From AP-15 sp963797115 (lineage in GTDB: Bacteria > Pseudomonadota > Alphaproteobacteria > ATCC43930 > CGMCC-115725), in assembly GCA_963797115.1 (NCBI GenBank), contig CAWCOH010000003.1:157243-221242 (forward strand): 64,000 bases of DNA, written 5' to 3'. Positions 1 to 9,194 of this stretch are shown here, piece by piece. Position numbers and translations under genes: made by a program. The notes below the pieces were generated by a model. The model saw only the letters and a program-made list of their open reading frames with translations. It was not told where the DNA came from and did no database searches. Position 1 is the stretch's first letter. Each line of letters begins with the position of its first letter.

Positions 1-14
1 ATTGCGGTCATCAT
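1..14 (-). CDS. First codons of a gene overlapping the antitoxin (probable PIN toxin), runs off window
   Basis: Reading the minus strand, two consecutive ATG codons (14-12 and 11-9) overlap the TGA stop of the AbrB-type antitoxin gene at 11-244. A start overlapping the antitoxin stop is the usual arrangement for a VapBC-type toxin gene. Only four codons lie in the window, so the toxin identity is inferred from context alone. Confidence 0.3.
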
Positions 15-244
15 TGATCGCGGGTCAGAGCCATGATGGCATCGGTGCTCATCGCGACATCGCCGCGTGCCCGCAAGTGAGCGACCAAGCGCGCACCTCG
101 ACCGGGCTGGCCACGGGCAGCGGCCCGGACGATTCGCACCACCTTGCCGTCGAATTCGAAATCCACCTCGGTTCGCGGCAGGAGACCCGCCCGCTCGCGG
201 ATGTCGGCCGGTATGGTCACTTGCCCCTTCGATGTGATTCGCAT
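11..244 (-). CDS. AbrB/MazE-family antitoxin
   Basis: A 77-residue protein starting MRITSKGQVTIPADIRE, the classic swapped-hairpin AbrB/SpoVT DNA-binding fold of type II antitoxins (residues 1-45). The C-terminal tail is Arg-rich and would wrap the toxin. Such antitoxins repress their own promoter and neutralise a PIN-domain RNase. The stop codon overlaps the start of the next minus-strand gene at the window edge. The family is clear; the partner is only inferred. Confidence 0.85.
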   Translation of the reverse strand: MRITSKGQVTIPADIRERAGLLPRTEVDFEFDGKVVRIVRAAARGQPGRGARLVAHLRARGDVAMSTDAIMALTRDQ

Positions 245-377
245 GGACCAATCCTTACTCTTACAGGTAAGAATAGGGCAATGTGATAGGGCAATGTGTT
301 GCCTCGACGCAAGGCTCGCACGGTCAAAGGCGGATGCGCGACAGCTTGGCGCAGGCGATTACGGTTAGCGCGGTCGG

Positions 378-782
378 CTATCGCGCGAGGCCCTGTAAGA
401 AATCGGCAGGCGGGACGATCGGGATTTGTCGGAATGGGTTGAGCGCGAGTAGATCGGCGTCGCCGGACATGATCAGGGCGGCATGGCCGTTTATCTCCAA
501 TTCCAAGAATTTATCGCCATTCGGATCACGGCACGCGGCAATCCGCTCAATGATCCGTACCAGTTCGGCCGCCGCGAAGAGTTCGCTCAGCCAATCCCGA
601 AAGCTCGGCGGGATTAGCGACGCCAGACGCGGCCGAGCCAACGTGACAAATAGCTCTTGCTCGGTGATCACGGATTTGAGGAGCAGACCACTTTCCGCCA
701 CGATCCGAACTGCCGTGCCCGGCAGCAATGTCTCCTTTGAAGCCGCGCTGACAAAGGCATTAATATCGACGATCATCCTCAT
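378..782 (-). CDS. PIN-domain toxin (putative endoribonuclease)
   Basis: A 134-residue PIN-fold protein. The acidic residues expected of the metal site are visible: Asp in the first strand (MIVDINAF, residues 3-10), Glu near residue 42, an acidic patch in RDPNGDKFLELE (about 85-100) and SGDADLLAL (about 105-115). It matches the PIN family annotated as a toxin of toxin-antitoxin systems. The ATG at 782 overlaps the TGA of the upstream antitoxin gene, so the two were co-translated. With that antitoxin frameshifted, the toxin is either unneutralised or inactive. Confidence 0.8.
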   Translation of the reverse strand: MRMIVDINAFVSAASKETLLPGTAVRIVAESGLLLKSVITEQELFVTLARPRLASLIPPSFRDWLSELFAAAELVRIIERIAACRDPNGDKFLELEINGHAALIMSGDADLLALNPFRQIPIVPPADFLQGLAR

Positions 783-1010
783 CCGAGCAGCGGTTGCGCT
801 TCCTTGCGGGCCTCTTCAATCAACCGGTCGATGTCCTCATCGGTCAAACCGGCGGCGATGACCCGGGCTCGCGCCCTCGCGGCGGCCCGGGATTGCTTCG
901 TCGGGCTCGATCGTGATCGTGACGCGATCATGCGGGTCGAGGCCCCTGCCCACCAATTCGGCAGCGACGTTACCCACGGTGGTCTCGATCACTTCGCCTT
1001 GGGATGACAT
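779..1010 (-). pseudogene. Frameshifted antitoxin gene partnered with the PIN toxin
   Basis: From ATG 1010 the frame reads MSSQGEVIETTVGNVAAELV and continues through a DRVTITIEPDEAIPG stretch, then leaves frame near 865-880. The correct continuation in another frame reads ARVIAAGLTDEDIDRLIEEA and ends at the TGA overlapping the toxin ATG. The reconstructed protein of about 76 residues looks like a Phd/RelB-like antitoxin. One indel in a GC-rich CCGGGCCGCCGC tract explains the break. It could be an assembly error. Confidence 0.6.
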
Positions 1011-1228
1011 GGCTTTAGCTCCTCGCCACCAAATTTTGGTTCGCGCGAATGGAGCGTCAAATCCGTCGCCGCTTGGCGGCCGTTTCATCCGGTTAGCGCT
1101 CGGAACCGCAGACAGGTCGAGTGCCGCCGGACACTACGGGGGCGATCACGGTCAAAGTGGCGGAAGGCGCTGCGCTTTTCCGCCCTACGCTTGCTTTCAA
1201 AGGACCAATCTGCTGTGGGCCACCATGG

Positions 1229-1600
1229 TTAGCCGTTGTCGACCGGATCGCGGTAAAAGCGCGACCAGGCGAACCGATCGTCCTCAACTCCGAGGATGGC
1301 GACGCCACCGACGCGAAAATCGGCGCCATCGGTGGCGGTGCCCGTCATCTCCCACTCGCTCCACAGCGTGTCGCCGTCTTCAACCGAGCGCAGCACCCGC
1401 GCTTCAATGTCGGGCACGCGACCGAACATACCCGCCCTATTCTGACGGACGTGGTCGTTGCCAACAAAGCTGCGGGACGGATGCAGCGGGATCGCGCACC
1501 GATAATCATCTGCGAAGCAGCCAACCAACGCGTCGAGGTCGTGTGAGTTGATGGCCTGCAGCATCCGCTCAAGCGTCTGAGTTGCGCCCATATCCTGCAC
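1229..1600 (-). CDS. SnoaL-like / NTF2-fold protein
   Basis: A 123-residue protein with the NTF2-like pattern: an N-terminal helix (TLERMLQAINSHDLDALV), a central beta sheet with LWSEWEMTGTATDG, and a final FAWSRFYRDPVD strand typical of SnoaL polyketide-cyclase-like and nuclear transport factor 2-like proteins. Reaction unknown. A second in-frame Met three codons downstream (MGATQT) is an alternative start. A related fragment follows on the plus strand at 1973. Confidence 0.7.
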   Translation of the reverse strand: MQDMGATQTLERMLQAINSHDLDALVGCFADDYRCAIPLHPSRSFVGNDHVRQNRAGMFGRVPDIEARVLRSVEDGDTLWSEWEMTGTATDGADFRVGGVAILGVEDDRFAWSRFYRDPVDNG

Positions 1601-1972
1601 TCCTCTCGTAGGTTGCCGTGCTGCGAGACAGAGGCAGGCAGCAGGCGCAACTCAGCGACTACGCATGCCTCCTGCCGCGTCCCACCGGAGCGGCTTGCCC
1701 GACTTCGGCAGCGGTGCATCACTTGCCCCGATCCTCGCGCCGACCGGTGTGTCCAGCGACAGATTGCCAAATAGCGCGCATCGCAACTGCGTCGACGCAA
1801 GGACGTCTTTTACATGATCGGCTCTCAGCACAGTAACTGCTTTGAGCCCGGCTCGGGACCTTCGGGGTACCGAGCGCCAATTTCCCCAATTGGGCGCAAA
1901 GAGGACAGGTCAGGGAACGCCTAGCAGGCGTATCCGTTAATCGGGAGACCGATTCCGCAGATGGAGAGGCCC
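1601..1972. other. No gene recognised
   Basis: Between the SnoaL-like gene and the SnoaL fragment I see no ORF with recognisable family motifs on either strand, and no clear terminator or tRNA. Confidence 0.5.
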
Positions 1973-2163
1973 ATGAGCTTGGAGCGGAACAAGCAGATGG
2001 TGCTTGAAATCCTTTCGCGTACTTGAGACCGGCAACTCGGTGGCAGCGGATCGAATTGTTACGCCGGATTTCGTCAATCGGGAGGCGGATGACGATCCCG
2101 ATCGACCTGATCGGGGGCTAAGAGGTCCGGCAGGTTTGATCGCCACTAGACCCGATGTTCGCT
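1973..2163 (+). pseudogene. SnoaL-like gene fragment cut by IS110
   Basis: ATG 1973 starts MSLERNKQMVLEIL, then a frameshift at about 2020. The continuation in another frame reads LETGNSVAADRIVTPDFVNR followed by EADDDPDRPDRGLRGPAGL, the typical N-terminal half of SnoaL/ester-cyclase proteins. Homology stops where IS110 begins, and no C-terminal half is seen after it. So a SnoaL-like gene was truncated by, or lost its 3' part after, insertion. Confidence 0.55.
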
Positions 2164-2255
2164 GAGTGGATCGGCGGCCCGCCTCTCGGCATGCAGAATG
2201 TCGAGGGTTGTGCCGGATGACCGGCACAGAGCCTCATGCATGGGAGACGGGCCTG

Positions 2256-3368
2256 ATGGATACTATCACTTATGTCGGATTGGATGTGCACAAGGCGACG
2301 GTCGCTGTGGCGGTTGCGCAGGATGGCCGCGGCGGCGAGGTCCGCCAACTCGGGGTTTTCGAGAACCGTTCGGAGATTCTGACGAAGCTGGCGGCGCGGC
2401 TGAGTAAACCGGGGCGTCGCCTGAGCTTCTGCTATGAGGCCGGCCCATGCGGTTATGGGTTGCATCGGCTACTGACTGGTGGTGGGCATGATTGCGTCGT
2501 GGTGGCGCCATCGTTGATCCCGGTCAAAGCGGGCGATCGGGTGAAGACAGACCGCCGCGACGCGCTGATGCTGGCGAAGCTGCACCGCGCCGGTGAGCTG
2601 ACACCAATCTGGATCCCCGACGCCGCCCATGAAGCCATGCGCGACCTGGTGCGCGCCCGGGCGACGGCGGGCCGGGTATTGTCCAAGGCACGCCAACATC
2701 TGCAAAGCTTTTTGCTGCGCCACGACCAGATCTATCGAGGGGCTCGTGCCTGGACGCTGGCCTATCGGCGCTGGCTGACCACGGTGCGCTTTGCCCATCC
2801 GGCGCAGCAGATCGTGCTGCAGGATTACATTCACGCCGTCCAGGACGCCGAAGCTCGGCTCGACCGGCTGACGCGGCAAATCGAGGAGCTGCTGCCGAGC
2901 TGGGCGATGGCGCCTGTCGTCGCCGCTCTGCAAGCGATGCGCGGGGTCGCGCTAGTGGTCGCAGTGACGGTCGTGGCCGAAGTCGGTGACTTTCGCCGCT
3001 TCGCCAATGCGCGACAGCTGATGGCCTATCTCGGCCTGGTGCCCTCCGAACATTCGTCGGGCGCCAGCGTCAGGCGCGGCGGCATCACCAAGGCCGGCAA
3101 TGTGCTGGCACGGCGCGTGCTGATCGAAGGAGCCTGGACCTACCGCATGCCGGCACGCGTCAGCCGCAAGCTTCATGACCGCAACGAGAAGCTGTCGCCG
3201 GCGATCCGCGACATCGCTTGGAAAGGCCAGATCCGCCTGTGCTCGCGCTATCGGCGGCTTGCTGCGGCGGGCAAGCCGAAGGTCGTGGTCACCACTGCAA
3301 TCGCTCGTGAGATGGTCGGCTTTATCTGGGCGATCGCGCGCATCGCCCAGCCGACGCTCAAGGGCTGA
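2256..3368 (+). CDS. IS110-family transposase
   Basis: A 370-residue DEDD transposase from MDTITYVGLDVHKATV. The N-terminal RuvC-like catalytic domain shows GLDVHK (acidic residue 1), then VKTDRRDALMLAKL (residues 90-105), and the C-terminal Transposase_20 domain shows LQAMRGVALVVA and LGLVPSEHSSG with KAGNVLARR, a complete family pattern. The start at 2256 is chosen because upstream in-frame codons carry no family homology. IS110 elements lack terminal inverted repeats, so exact ends cannot be read; the element probably spans about 2164-3400. Confidence 0.92.
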   Translation: MDTITYVGLDVHKATVAVAVAQDGRGGEVRQLGVFENRSEILTKLAARLSKPGRRLSFCYEAGPCGYGLHRLLTGGGHDCVVVAPSLIPVKAGDRVKTDRRDALMLAKLHRAGELTPIWIPDAAHEAMRDLVRARATAGRVLSKARQHLQSFLLRHDQIYRGARAWTLAYRRWLTTVRFAHPAQQIVLQDYIHAVQDAEARLDRLTRQIEELLPSWAMAPVVAALQAMRGVALVVAVTVVAEVGDFRRFANARQLMAYLGLVPSEHSSGASVRRGGITKAGNVLARRVLIEGAWTYRMPARVSRKLHDRNEKLSPAIRDIAWKGQIRLCSRYRRLAAAGKPKVVVTTAIAREMVGFIWAIARIAQPTLKG

Positions 3369-3757
3369 TCAAACCCGCCTACAGCGACGCAAGGAGGTCG
3401 GCAACAAGAGATCCGCTGGTGCGCACTGCCGGCGACAGGGCCGCGGTGGGGAACCCTCCTGCCCTGTTATGAGCCGGTCCCCGGACCGACGCTCGTCCTT
3501 AGAGCGAGGCAGCCCCGAGACGAAACCACGGTCATGCGGTAACCAATCCGCGCATGAGAGCTTGTTCAACCGGCGTCTTCGGGTCCTGTCTCCGGCTGTG
3601 CGCTCCTCCGAGCCGGCCTCTTCCGCCGCTGCGGAAACGAATAATTGCGTCTGAACCCTTGAAAGCGAACATGAGAGCAGGATGCGGAAAAAGTAGAGAT
3701 CGTTGACCAGATATGGCGTAAAATCCGCGTTGCGTGACGAGATGTGGGGGACGTCCG
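3369..3757. other. IS110 tail and IS5 leader, no gene
   Basis: The DNA between the two transposase genes has no supported coding sequence. It most likely holds the non-coding right end of IS110 and the left end of the IS5-type element. Confidence 0.5.
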
Positions 3758-4863
3758 ATGCGCGGTTGGGATGCGCGGGGTGAGGGGCTGTTCAGCTATT
3801 TGAGCTGCGAAGCACGGGTGCCGTCGGACCATCCTTTGCGGCCGATCCAGAAGATTGTGGACGAGGCGCTCGGTGCACTGACGGGGGAATTCGAGAAGCT
3901 GTACGCGAAGCTCGGACGGCCGTCGATTCCCCCTGAGAAATTGCTCCGCGCGCTGCTGTTGCAGGCGTTCTATTCGGTGCGCTCGGAGCGGCAGCTGATG
4001 GAGCAGCTCGACTACAATGTGCTGTTCCGCTGGTTTGTCGGGCTGTCGCTGGATGCTGGGATCTGGGACGTGACGGTGTTCACCAAGAACCGCGAGCGGC
4101 TGATCGAGGGTGACATTGCCAGCAAGTTCATGGCGGCGGTGCTGAACCAGGAGCGGGTCAAGGCGCTGTTGTCGGACGATCACTTCTCGGTGGACGGCAC
4201 CTTGATCGAGGCCTGGGCCAGCATGAAGAGCTTTCGCCCGAAGGACGGCAGCGGCGCGCCGCCGGCTCCCGGGCGCAACGGCGAGCGGGACTTCCACGGC
4301 GAGAAGCGCAGAAACCAGACCCACGCCTCGGTCACCGATCCCGATGCCCGGTTGTATCGGAAGGGACAGGGCCAGCCGGCCAAGCTCGCTTATCTGGGGC
4401 ACGTTGTGATGGAGAACCGGCATGCTCTGGTGGTCGACACGCGTCTGACCTTGGCAACCGGCACGGCCGAGCGCGAGGCCGCGCTGGAGATGGTGGCAGA
4501 TCGTCCCGGCAATCACCGGATCACGCTGGGTGCCGACAAGAGCCTGCCCTCGCGAAGGCGGGGGCCTACGATGTCGCCGGGTTTGTCGCCGACCTGCGGG
4601 AGTACAACGTGACGCCGCACCTGGCGCAGAACATCACGAACCGGCGCTCTGCGATTGACGGTCGGACGACCCGCCATCCTGGCTATGCGGTCAGTGGCCG
4701 GGTGCGCAAGCGCATTGAGGAGGTGTTTGGCTGGACCAAGGCGGCCGCCGGCTTTCGCAAGACCCGTCACCGTGGCCTCGCCCGCGTCGGCTGGATGTTC
4801 ACCCTCACGGCCACTGCCTACAACCTGGTCCGGCTGCCCAAACTGGTGGGGGTTGCGGCGTAG
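3758..4863 (+). pseudogene. IS5/IS1182-type transposase disrupted by a 23-bp insertion
   Basis: From ATG 3758 the protein has the DUF772 helical domain (LPRPIQKI-like N terminus, PEKLLRALLLQAFYSVRSER) and the DDE domain start (DDHFSVDGTLIEAWAS). Frame is lost at 4541, just after LGADK. The expected next residues (AYDVAGFVADLREYNVTPH) resume in another frame and run to the C terminus (FGWTKAAAGFRKTRHRG) at 4863. The break is a 23-bp insert at about 4541-4563 carrying CCTCGCGAAGGCGGGG, similar to half of the palindromic repeat at 30261. The element is therefore probably inactive. Confidence 0.85.
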
Positions 4864-5589
4864 CCATGCCCGGAATCTGCCCGAGCTCGGCAAAAACCGA
4901 CAAAATCAACACAAAAGCCTGCTTAGACACGGTCTTCAGCAACTAGAGCGCGAGCCTTACATGGCAGCTAAACAAAACGGGTCCAGAGCACTGCGTTTTT
5001 CCGCATCCTGCTAGTCGTTGGCTGTCCGAAACTTTTTCGGACCTCAGATTTGAACATCATGAGATGCTTGCGGACGACGAACGCGTCGTCGTTGCGACCA
5101 CCATGACCGGTACCCATACTGGGACAGTTCACGGCATACCCCCAACGCGCAAACGGTTTCAGCAGCGCCAGTTTCATTTATTTCGAATGCGTGCCGGACA
5201 AATCGTGGAGCATTCGCAGATATCCGTACTTCGCCCTGATCTCTGCGCGAACCGCTCGGATCGACGACAATCTCGGGAGGGGACCGATGGTTCGAATCCA
5301 CTTCCCTCCAGCAGAGAGTCTGTCTCTCGGCCGCATCCGCTTTCGAAGGTCCAAAACCCCGGCTTTCCGCGCGGGTGTGCGCGGCTGGCTTGGCGACCGG
5401 GTCGGCAGAGACGCTCCGCGTGTTTCGATAGCGCGCCAAACTGCGGCAATATCTCTGTCGGGCCATATTCCAGTACCGCAGTGCCGCTGATGGGGGTCGG
5501 CGAGAATACCATGCCGGGCCCCAACGAAGTCGGGCCTTCTCCGGGGGCAACGTGCGTTAGATCGGTAGATCTCTGAATTCGGATCGGGC
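4864..5589. other. No gene recognised; tRNA-like T-arm at about 5286-5315
   Basis: No ORF has family support. At 5288-5298 GGTTCGAATCC, followed by CACTTCCCTCCA, resembles a tRNA T-loop and 3' acceptor strand. No matching 5' acceptor half or anticodon arm is visible upstream, so this is at most a tRNA 3' fragment such as an attachment-site remnant beside the recombinase gene. Confidence 0.35.
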
Positions 5590-7311
5590 TCAAGCAAAGC
5601 CGAGCGCGGCTCTCTGATCGTGCCAGGCAAGCGGCAGACGTGAGTGCTCGAGGAGCTTTTGTGCCGTCAAATCGCGCGGCTGCCGCCCTTCGAGGATGGC
5701 TTGGATAAGATCCGGCGCGAGATAGCTGAGGCGGACAAGCCGAGTGAAATAGGACCGGCTGACACCTTCCCGCTGGGTGAGTGCGGCAAAGGGAACGCCT
5801 TCGCCTGCGGCGAGTGTCGCGTTGAACCGGCGCGCCCTGAGGAGCAGCTTGATCAATCGCATGTCGGGTCGCGCCGCGGCAAACGGATCGGTCCCTTCGA
5901 TCACCATTCTGATTTCCCGCCCGGCGCGGCGCAGCCGTACTGGCACCGACAGGGTCTGGATTTCGTCGGCGGTCATGCGCTGCAAGGGTGCAGTAATATC
6001 GAGTAGCACCCCCAGCCGAGACGGGCGGAGATGGATATCGATCCGGTCGAGGCTCACTTCGATCCGTTCGACCAGGGCAGCGAGGACTGCACGCTTGCGC
6101 GCCACCGGCAACTGCGGCCAGTACTTGAGATCTGCGGCCCGCGCGACAAGCCGCTGCTGCATTGATGCGTCCGTGAGCCGTGCCGAAGTCGATTTGTAGA
6201 TGCTGCCGGGATCGAGAAGCCATCGGTGCACCCGATCGCTTACAAGCTGTTCGATCTCCGCGGCCGGGATCCGCAACGCGGCGGCGTTATCGGTCTGATC
6301 CTTGGTGATCAGCGAGCCTGAGACATAGTAGCGGTAGCGGGTGCCCTTCTTGACCGCATGGCTCGGCGTCATCCGATTGCCGTCGCCATCAAACAGCAGG
6401 CCGGCGAGGAGGCTCGGCTGACGATGTCGTGCGCTTGCGTTCCTCTCGGCGGCGTTGCTGGCGAGCTGTGCCTGAACCGCATCCCACAGCGGCTGATCGA
6501 TGATCGGCGTGTGCTCACCAGGATGGGATTGCTCCTTGTGGACGATCTCGCCGCGATAAATGCGATTCTGCAGCATCAGGTAGAGCCCACCACGGGCGAA
6601 TGGCTTCCCGCCCGAGATGCGGCCCGAGGCGCTGGTCCGCAATCTGCTCTGGATGCTGCGGGCGTCGAGCTCGTCCTTCAACAACCGGACCGAGCCGAGT
6701 TCGCCATAGCGGCAAAAAATGAAGCGCACGGTTTCCGCCTCGCTGTCGACGATGATGAGCTTGCCGTCCTGTGCCCGATACCCGAGCGGCGGCACGCCCC
6801 CCATCCACATCCCTTTCTTCTTCGAGGCGGCAATCTTGTCGCGGATACGCTCGCCGATGACCTCGCGCTCGAACTGCGCAAAGGACAGCAGAACATTGAG
6901 GGTCAAGCGGCCCATCGAGGTCGTCGTATTGAACTGCTGCGTCACCGAAACAAAGGAGGCGCCCCTAGCGTCGAGGATCTCGACAACCTTGGCAAAATCG
7001 GCGAGCGAGCGGGTCAGCCGGTCGATCTTGTAGACAACGATGGTGTCGACCCGCCCCGCCGTGAGGTCAGCCAACAGCTGCTGCAGAGCAGGCCGATCCA
7101 TCCTCGCGCCGGAGAACCCGCCGTCGTCGTAACCCGCGCGCAGGCAGACCCAGCCTTCCTGCCGCTGGCTCTCGATGAAGGCCTCGCAGGCTTCGCGCTG
7201 CGCCTGCAGCGAATTGAACGCCTGCTCGAGCCCCTCCTCGGACGATTTGCGGGTGTAGATCGCACAGCGCACGCTTCCGCCCCGCCGCGCCCTGGTTGCT
7301 GGATTTTTCAT
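5590..7311 (-). CDS. Large serine recombinase
   Basis: A 573-residue site-specific recombinase. The N-terminal resolvase domain has the catalytic serine in RCAIYTRKSSEEG (about residues 15-27), with KIDRLTRSLADF and FAQFEREVIGERIRDK following. A Recombinase domain (about 190-300) and a zinc-ribbon/coiled-coil C-terminal part follow. ATG 7311 (MKNPATRA) is preferred over upstream Met codons because the family begins there. It lies 17 bp downstream of the DUF2924 gene. This trio is a recurring mobile module in alphaproteobacteria. Confidence 0.92.
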   Translation of the reverse strand: MKNPATRARRGGSVRCAIYTRKSSEEGLEQAFNSLQAQREACEAFIESQRQEGWVCLRAGYDDGGFSGARMDRPALQQLLADLTAGRVDTIVVYKIDRLTRSLADFAKVVEILDARGASFVSVTQQFNTTTSMGRLTLNVLLSFAQFEREVIGERIRDKIAASKKKGMWMGGVPPLGYRAQDGKLIIVDSEAETVRFIFCRYGELGSVRLLKDELDARSIQSRLRTSASGRISGGKPFARGGLYLMLQNRIYRGEIVHKEQSHPGEHTPIIDQPLWDAVQAQLASNAAERNASARHRQPSLLAGLLFDGDGNRMTPSHAVKKGTRYRYYVSGSLITKDQTDNAAALRIPAAEIEQLVSDRVHRWLLDPGSIYKSTSARLTDASMQQRLVARAADLKYWPQLPVARKRAVLAALVERIEVSLDRIDIHLRPSRLGVLLDITAPLQRMTADEIQTLSVPVRLRRAGREIRMVIEGTDPFAAARPDMRLIKLLLRARRFNATLAAGEGVPFAALTQREGVSRSYFTRLVRLSYLAPDLIQAILEGRQPRDLTAQKLLEHSRLPLAWHDQRAALGFA

Positions 7312-7327
7312 TGACCGGCCTCGGCGA

Positions 7328-7873
7328 CTATAATGCACGCACTCGCTTGCTCTTGCCAAAGAACCGTGGGCCCGACCAATGTGTGCCGGTGATCCGCTCG
7401 GCAATCACAGTCAGCGACCGATAGCGCTGGCCCTCGTATTCGAACCCGTCCTCGCGCACGAGGACGGTATGGGCGCGCCCGCGCCACTGCCGCACCAACG
7501 TTGCGCCTGTCTTCAGTATGATACCGGGATCGAAAGAACGAGCGCCTTTCTCAAACTCTCCCGCTAGAATCTGCAGACGGCGCTGCAACGCCCGGCTCGG
7601 GCCGCCATAAGCGCGCTGTTGCAGCTTATCGGCGAGCCCCCGGATGATCAGATCGCGACTGAGGCCCAGGGGCGGTCCGGTGTGATACAATGTAAACCAA
7701 GCACGCCGCAGCTCACGTGTTGATCGGTCGACCAACGCGGCAATCTCGCAAAATTCAAGCTCGGCTCGGTCCGCATTTTGAGGCCGATCCGTCCGGTCGT
7801 CGTTTGAACCGAGATCGGAGGACAGCTCGCCAGCGTGCTGGCGAGCCGAAGCATCGTGGACTGGAGGTTTCAT
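7328..7873 (-). CDS. DUF2924 protein
   Basis: A 181-residue protein with the DUF2924 signature: LSRDLIIRGLADKLQQRAYGG, LKTGATLVRQWRGRAHTV and a C-terminal EGQRYRSLTVIAERITGTHW segment ending near FFGKS. Function is unknown, but the family is nearly always found between a DUF3489 gene and a serine recombinase, as here, and is thought to assist that recombinase. Its start overlaps the stop of the upstream gene by 4 bp (ATGA), implying translational coupling. Confidence 0.88.
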   Translation of the reverse strand: MKPPVHDASARQHAGELSSDLGSNDDRTDRPQNADRAELEFCEIAALVDRSTRELRRAWFTLYHTGPPLGLSRDLIIRGLADKLQQRAYGGPSRALQRRLQILAGEFEKGARSFDPGIILKTGATLVRQWRGRAHTVLVREDGFEYEGQRYRSLTVIAERITGTHWSGPRFFGKSKRVRAL

Positions 7874-8340
7874 GGGCTCGCCGGCTCGGCGATGCGATAG
7901 ACCCGGCCGCGCTCCTCTTGGGCCGAGGCAAGGATCAGCCCGAGCTTCTTCTTCAAGGTTCCCGAGAAGACGCCGCGAATGGTGTGACGCTGCCAGCCGG
8001 TCACGCTCGCCACCTCGTCGACCGTTGCACCCTCGGGCTGACGTAGCATTGCGATCACCACGTCCTGCTTGGAGGGGCGCTTCGGGTCGGGCTGCGGCTC
8101 TGGGTCCGGCAACATTTCAATCGCCGACCACAGCTGATCGATCAGCGCATCGCGGTCGCCAACTTTCTTTCGCTTTTCGACACCGGGCAGAGCGTTCCAC
8201 AGCGCCAGCAGCCGCTTGGCGCTGAGCGGGGCAGCATGCAATTCCTCTTTCGACGCGACCGCAACCTCGCCGTCATTGACGGTGGCCGGCGCCACGCGGC
8301 ACAGCGCGATTCCGTCATTGCAGATAATGTAGATGCGCAT
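7870..8340 (-). CDS. DUF3489 protein
   Basis: A 156-residue protein with a C-terminal helix-turn-helix-like DUF3489 domain: KQDVVIAMLRQPEGATVDEV then VTGWQRHTIRGVFSGTLKKK (about 95-145). Probable DNA-binding accessory protein of the recombinase module and first gene of the three-gene operon. ATG 8340 (MRIYIICNDG) follows a GGAGAA ribosome-binding site; longer in-frame starts lack homology. Confidence 0.85.
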   Translation of the reverse strand: MRIYIICNDGIALCRVAPATVNDGEVAVASKEELHAAPLSAKRLLALWNALPGVEKRKKVGDRDALIDQLWSAIEMLPDPEPQPDPKRPSKQDVVIAMLRQPEGATVDEVASVTGWQRHTIRGVFSGTLKKKLGLILASAQEERGRVYRIAEPASP

Positions 8341-8900
8341 GGGTGGGTTCTCCTGTTTGACCCGGTGGCGGCTACCGCCGGTGACCCACACTGACGCTCT
8401 CTTGGCCGACCAAAGCCAGTCTATTCTGGATGATCTCGTGGCATTGTTGGGTCAGGGCTCAGCCTGGGATTGCTCGGACCCAGAACCCAGTGATCCGCAA
8501 TACCAGTGGGTCGCTAAATGATGAAACGCGCTCCTGACAATGTCCGCTACCTGGGGCAACTCGGAGAAGATATACTCACTCGGAGTTTTACCGCCCGTGA
8601 CCCAAGGCCGCCGTCCCGGCCGACACCGACTTCTGGGAATGCATCGTGATGCGCTTGTACGCGGCGCCGCGGTGCTCCGCTGCCTCGTGCGACCTACGAC
8701 AGGTTCAGGACCATCGGAGCCCGTGACCACTTTTGGCCGGAAATTCATGGCGCGCATGCGAGCCGGAAACCGCGCCGTTAGGCCGGAACTACCCAATACG
8801 GAAGGCCACCGCGCTCAAGGCTCTGCAGGCCGCGTTCGAGAGGTGTATGCGCATTGCGCAAAAGTTGAAAGAGGTCTGTTATGATCGACTTGTTGCTTCC
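8341..8900. other. No gene recognised
   Basis: Between the recombinase module and the hydrolase remnant only unsupported frames are present on both strands. Confidence 0.45.
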
Positions 8901-8904
8901 GAAG

Positions 8905-9172
8905 CCATCAGCAACGCGGTTCCCCATGCTATGGGCGATAACGTGAACTGTCCGCGCACCGACTTCTGTGAGCACCATTGGCAGGAATGCGTGGAAACGG
9001 GTCGCGAATTGGCGAGCGTTGTCCTCGCCAATCCAATAGCTCGATAGCTTTCCCTGGGACGGCCAGCTGTAGAGGATTGGTGTGCCCTCAAAGTGTAAAT
9101 CATAGGCTATCTGTGCCGTCCGACGTACTGCGGCGTCGAACTTAACATTGAAATCATGAATAAAGACTAGCC
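8905..9172 (-). pseudogene. DUF900-type alpha/beta hydrolase fragment
   Basis: A minus-strand frame without a start reads VFIHDFNVKFDAAVRRTAQI, then GTPILYSWPSQGKLSSYW, and TVHVIAHSMGNRV. These are the HGYN-type oxyanion region and the GHSMG nucleophile-elbow region (here AHSMGN) of DUF900 hydrolases. The N-terminal part is missing at the right boundary with the next element, and homology stops after the nucleophile motif. Confidence 0.7.
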
Positions 9173-9194
9173 AAAAATATTTGAAATTTTCCGA

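Noticed and set aside
5200..5320. Complete tRNA gene
   Set aside because: Only the T-arm and 3' acceptor strand are recognisable; no complementary 5' acceptor, D-arm or anticodon arm could be paired.
5178..5630. Minus-strand frames with WREVDSNHRSPP / GSGFEPSVP-like peptides
   Set aside because: These peptides are a familiar artefact of translating tRNA-like or repeat DNA; no protein family applies.
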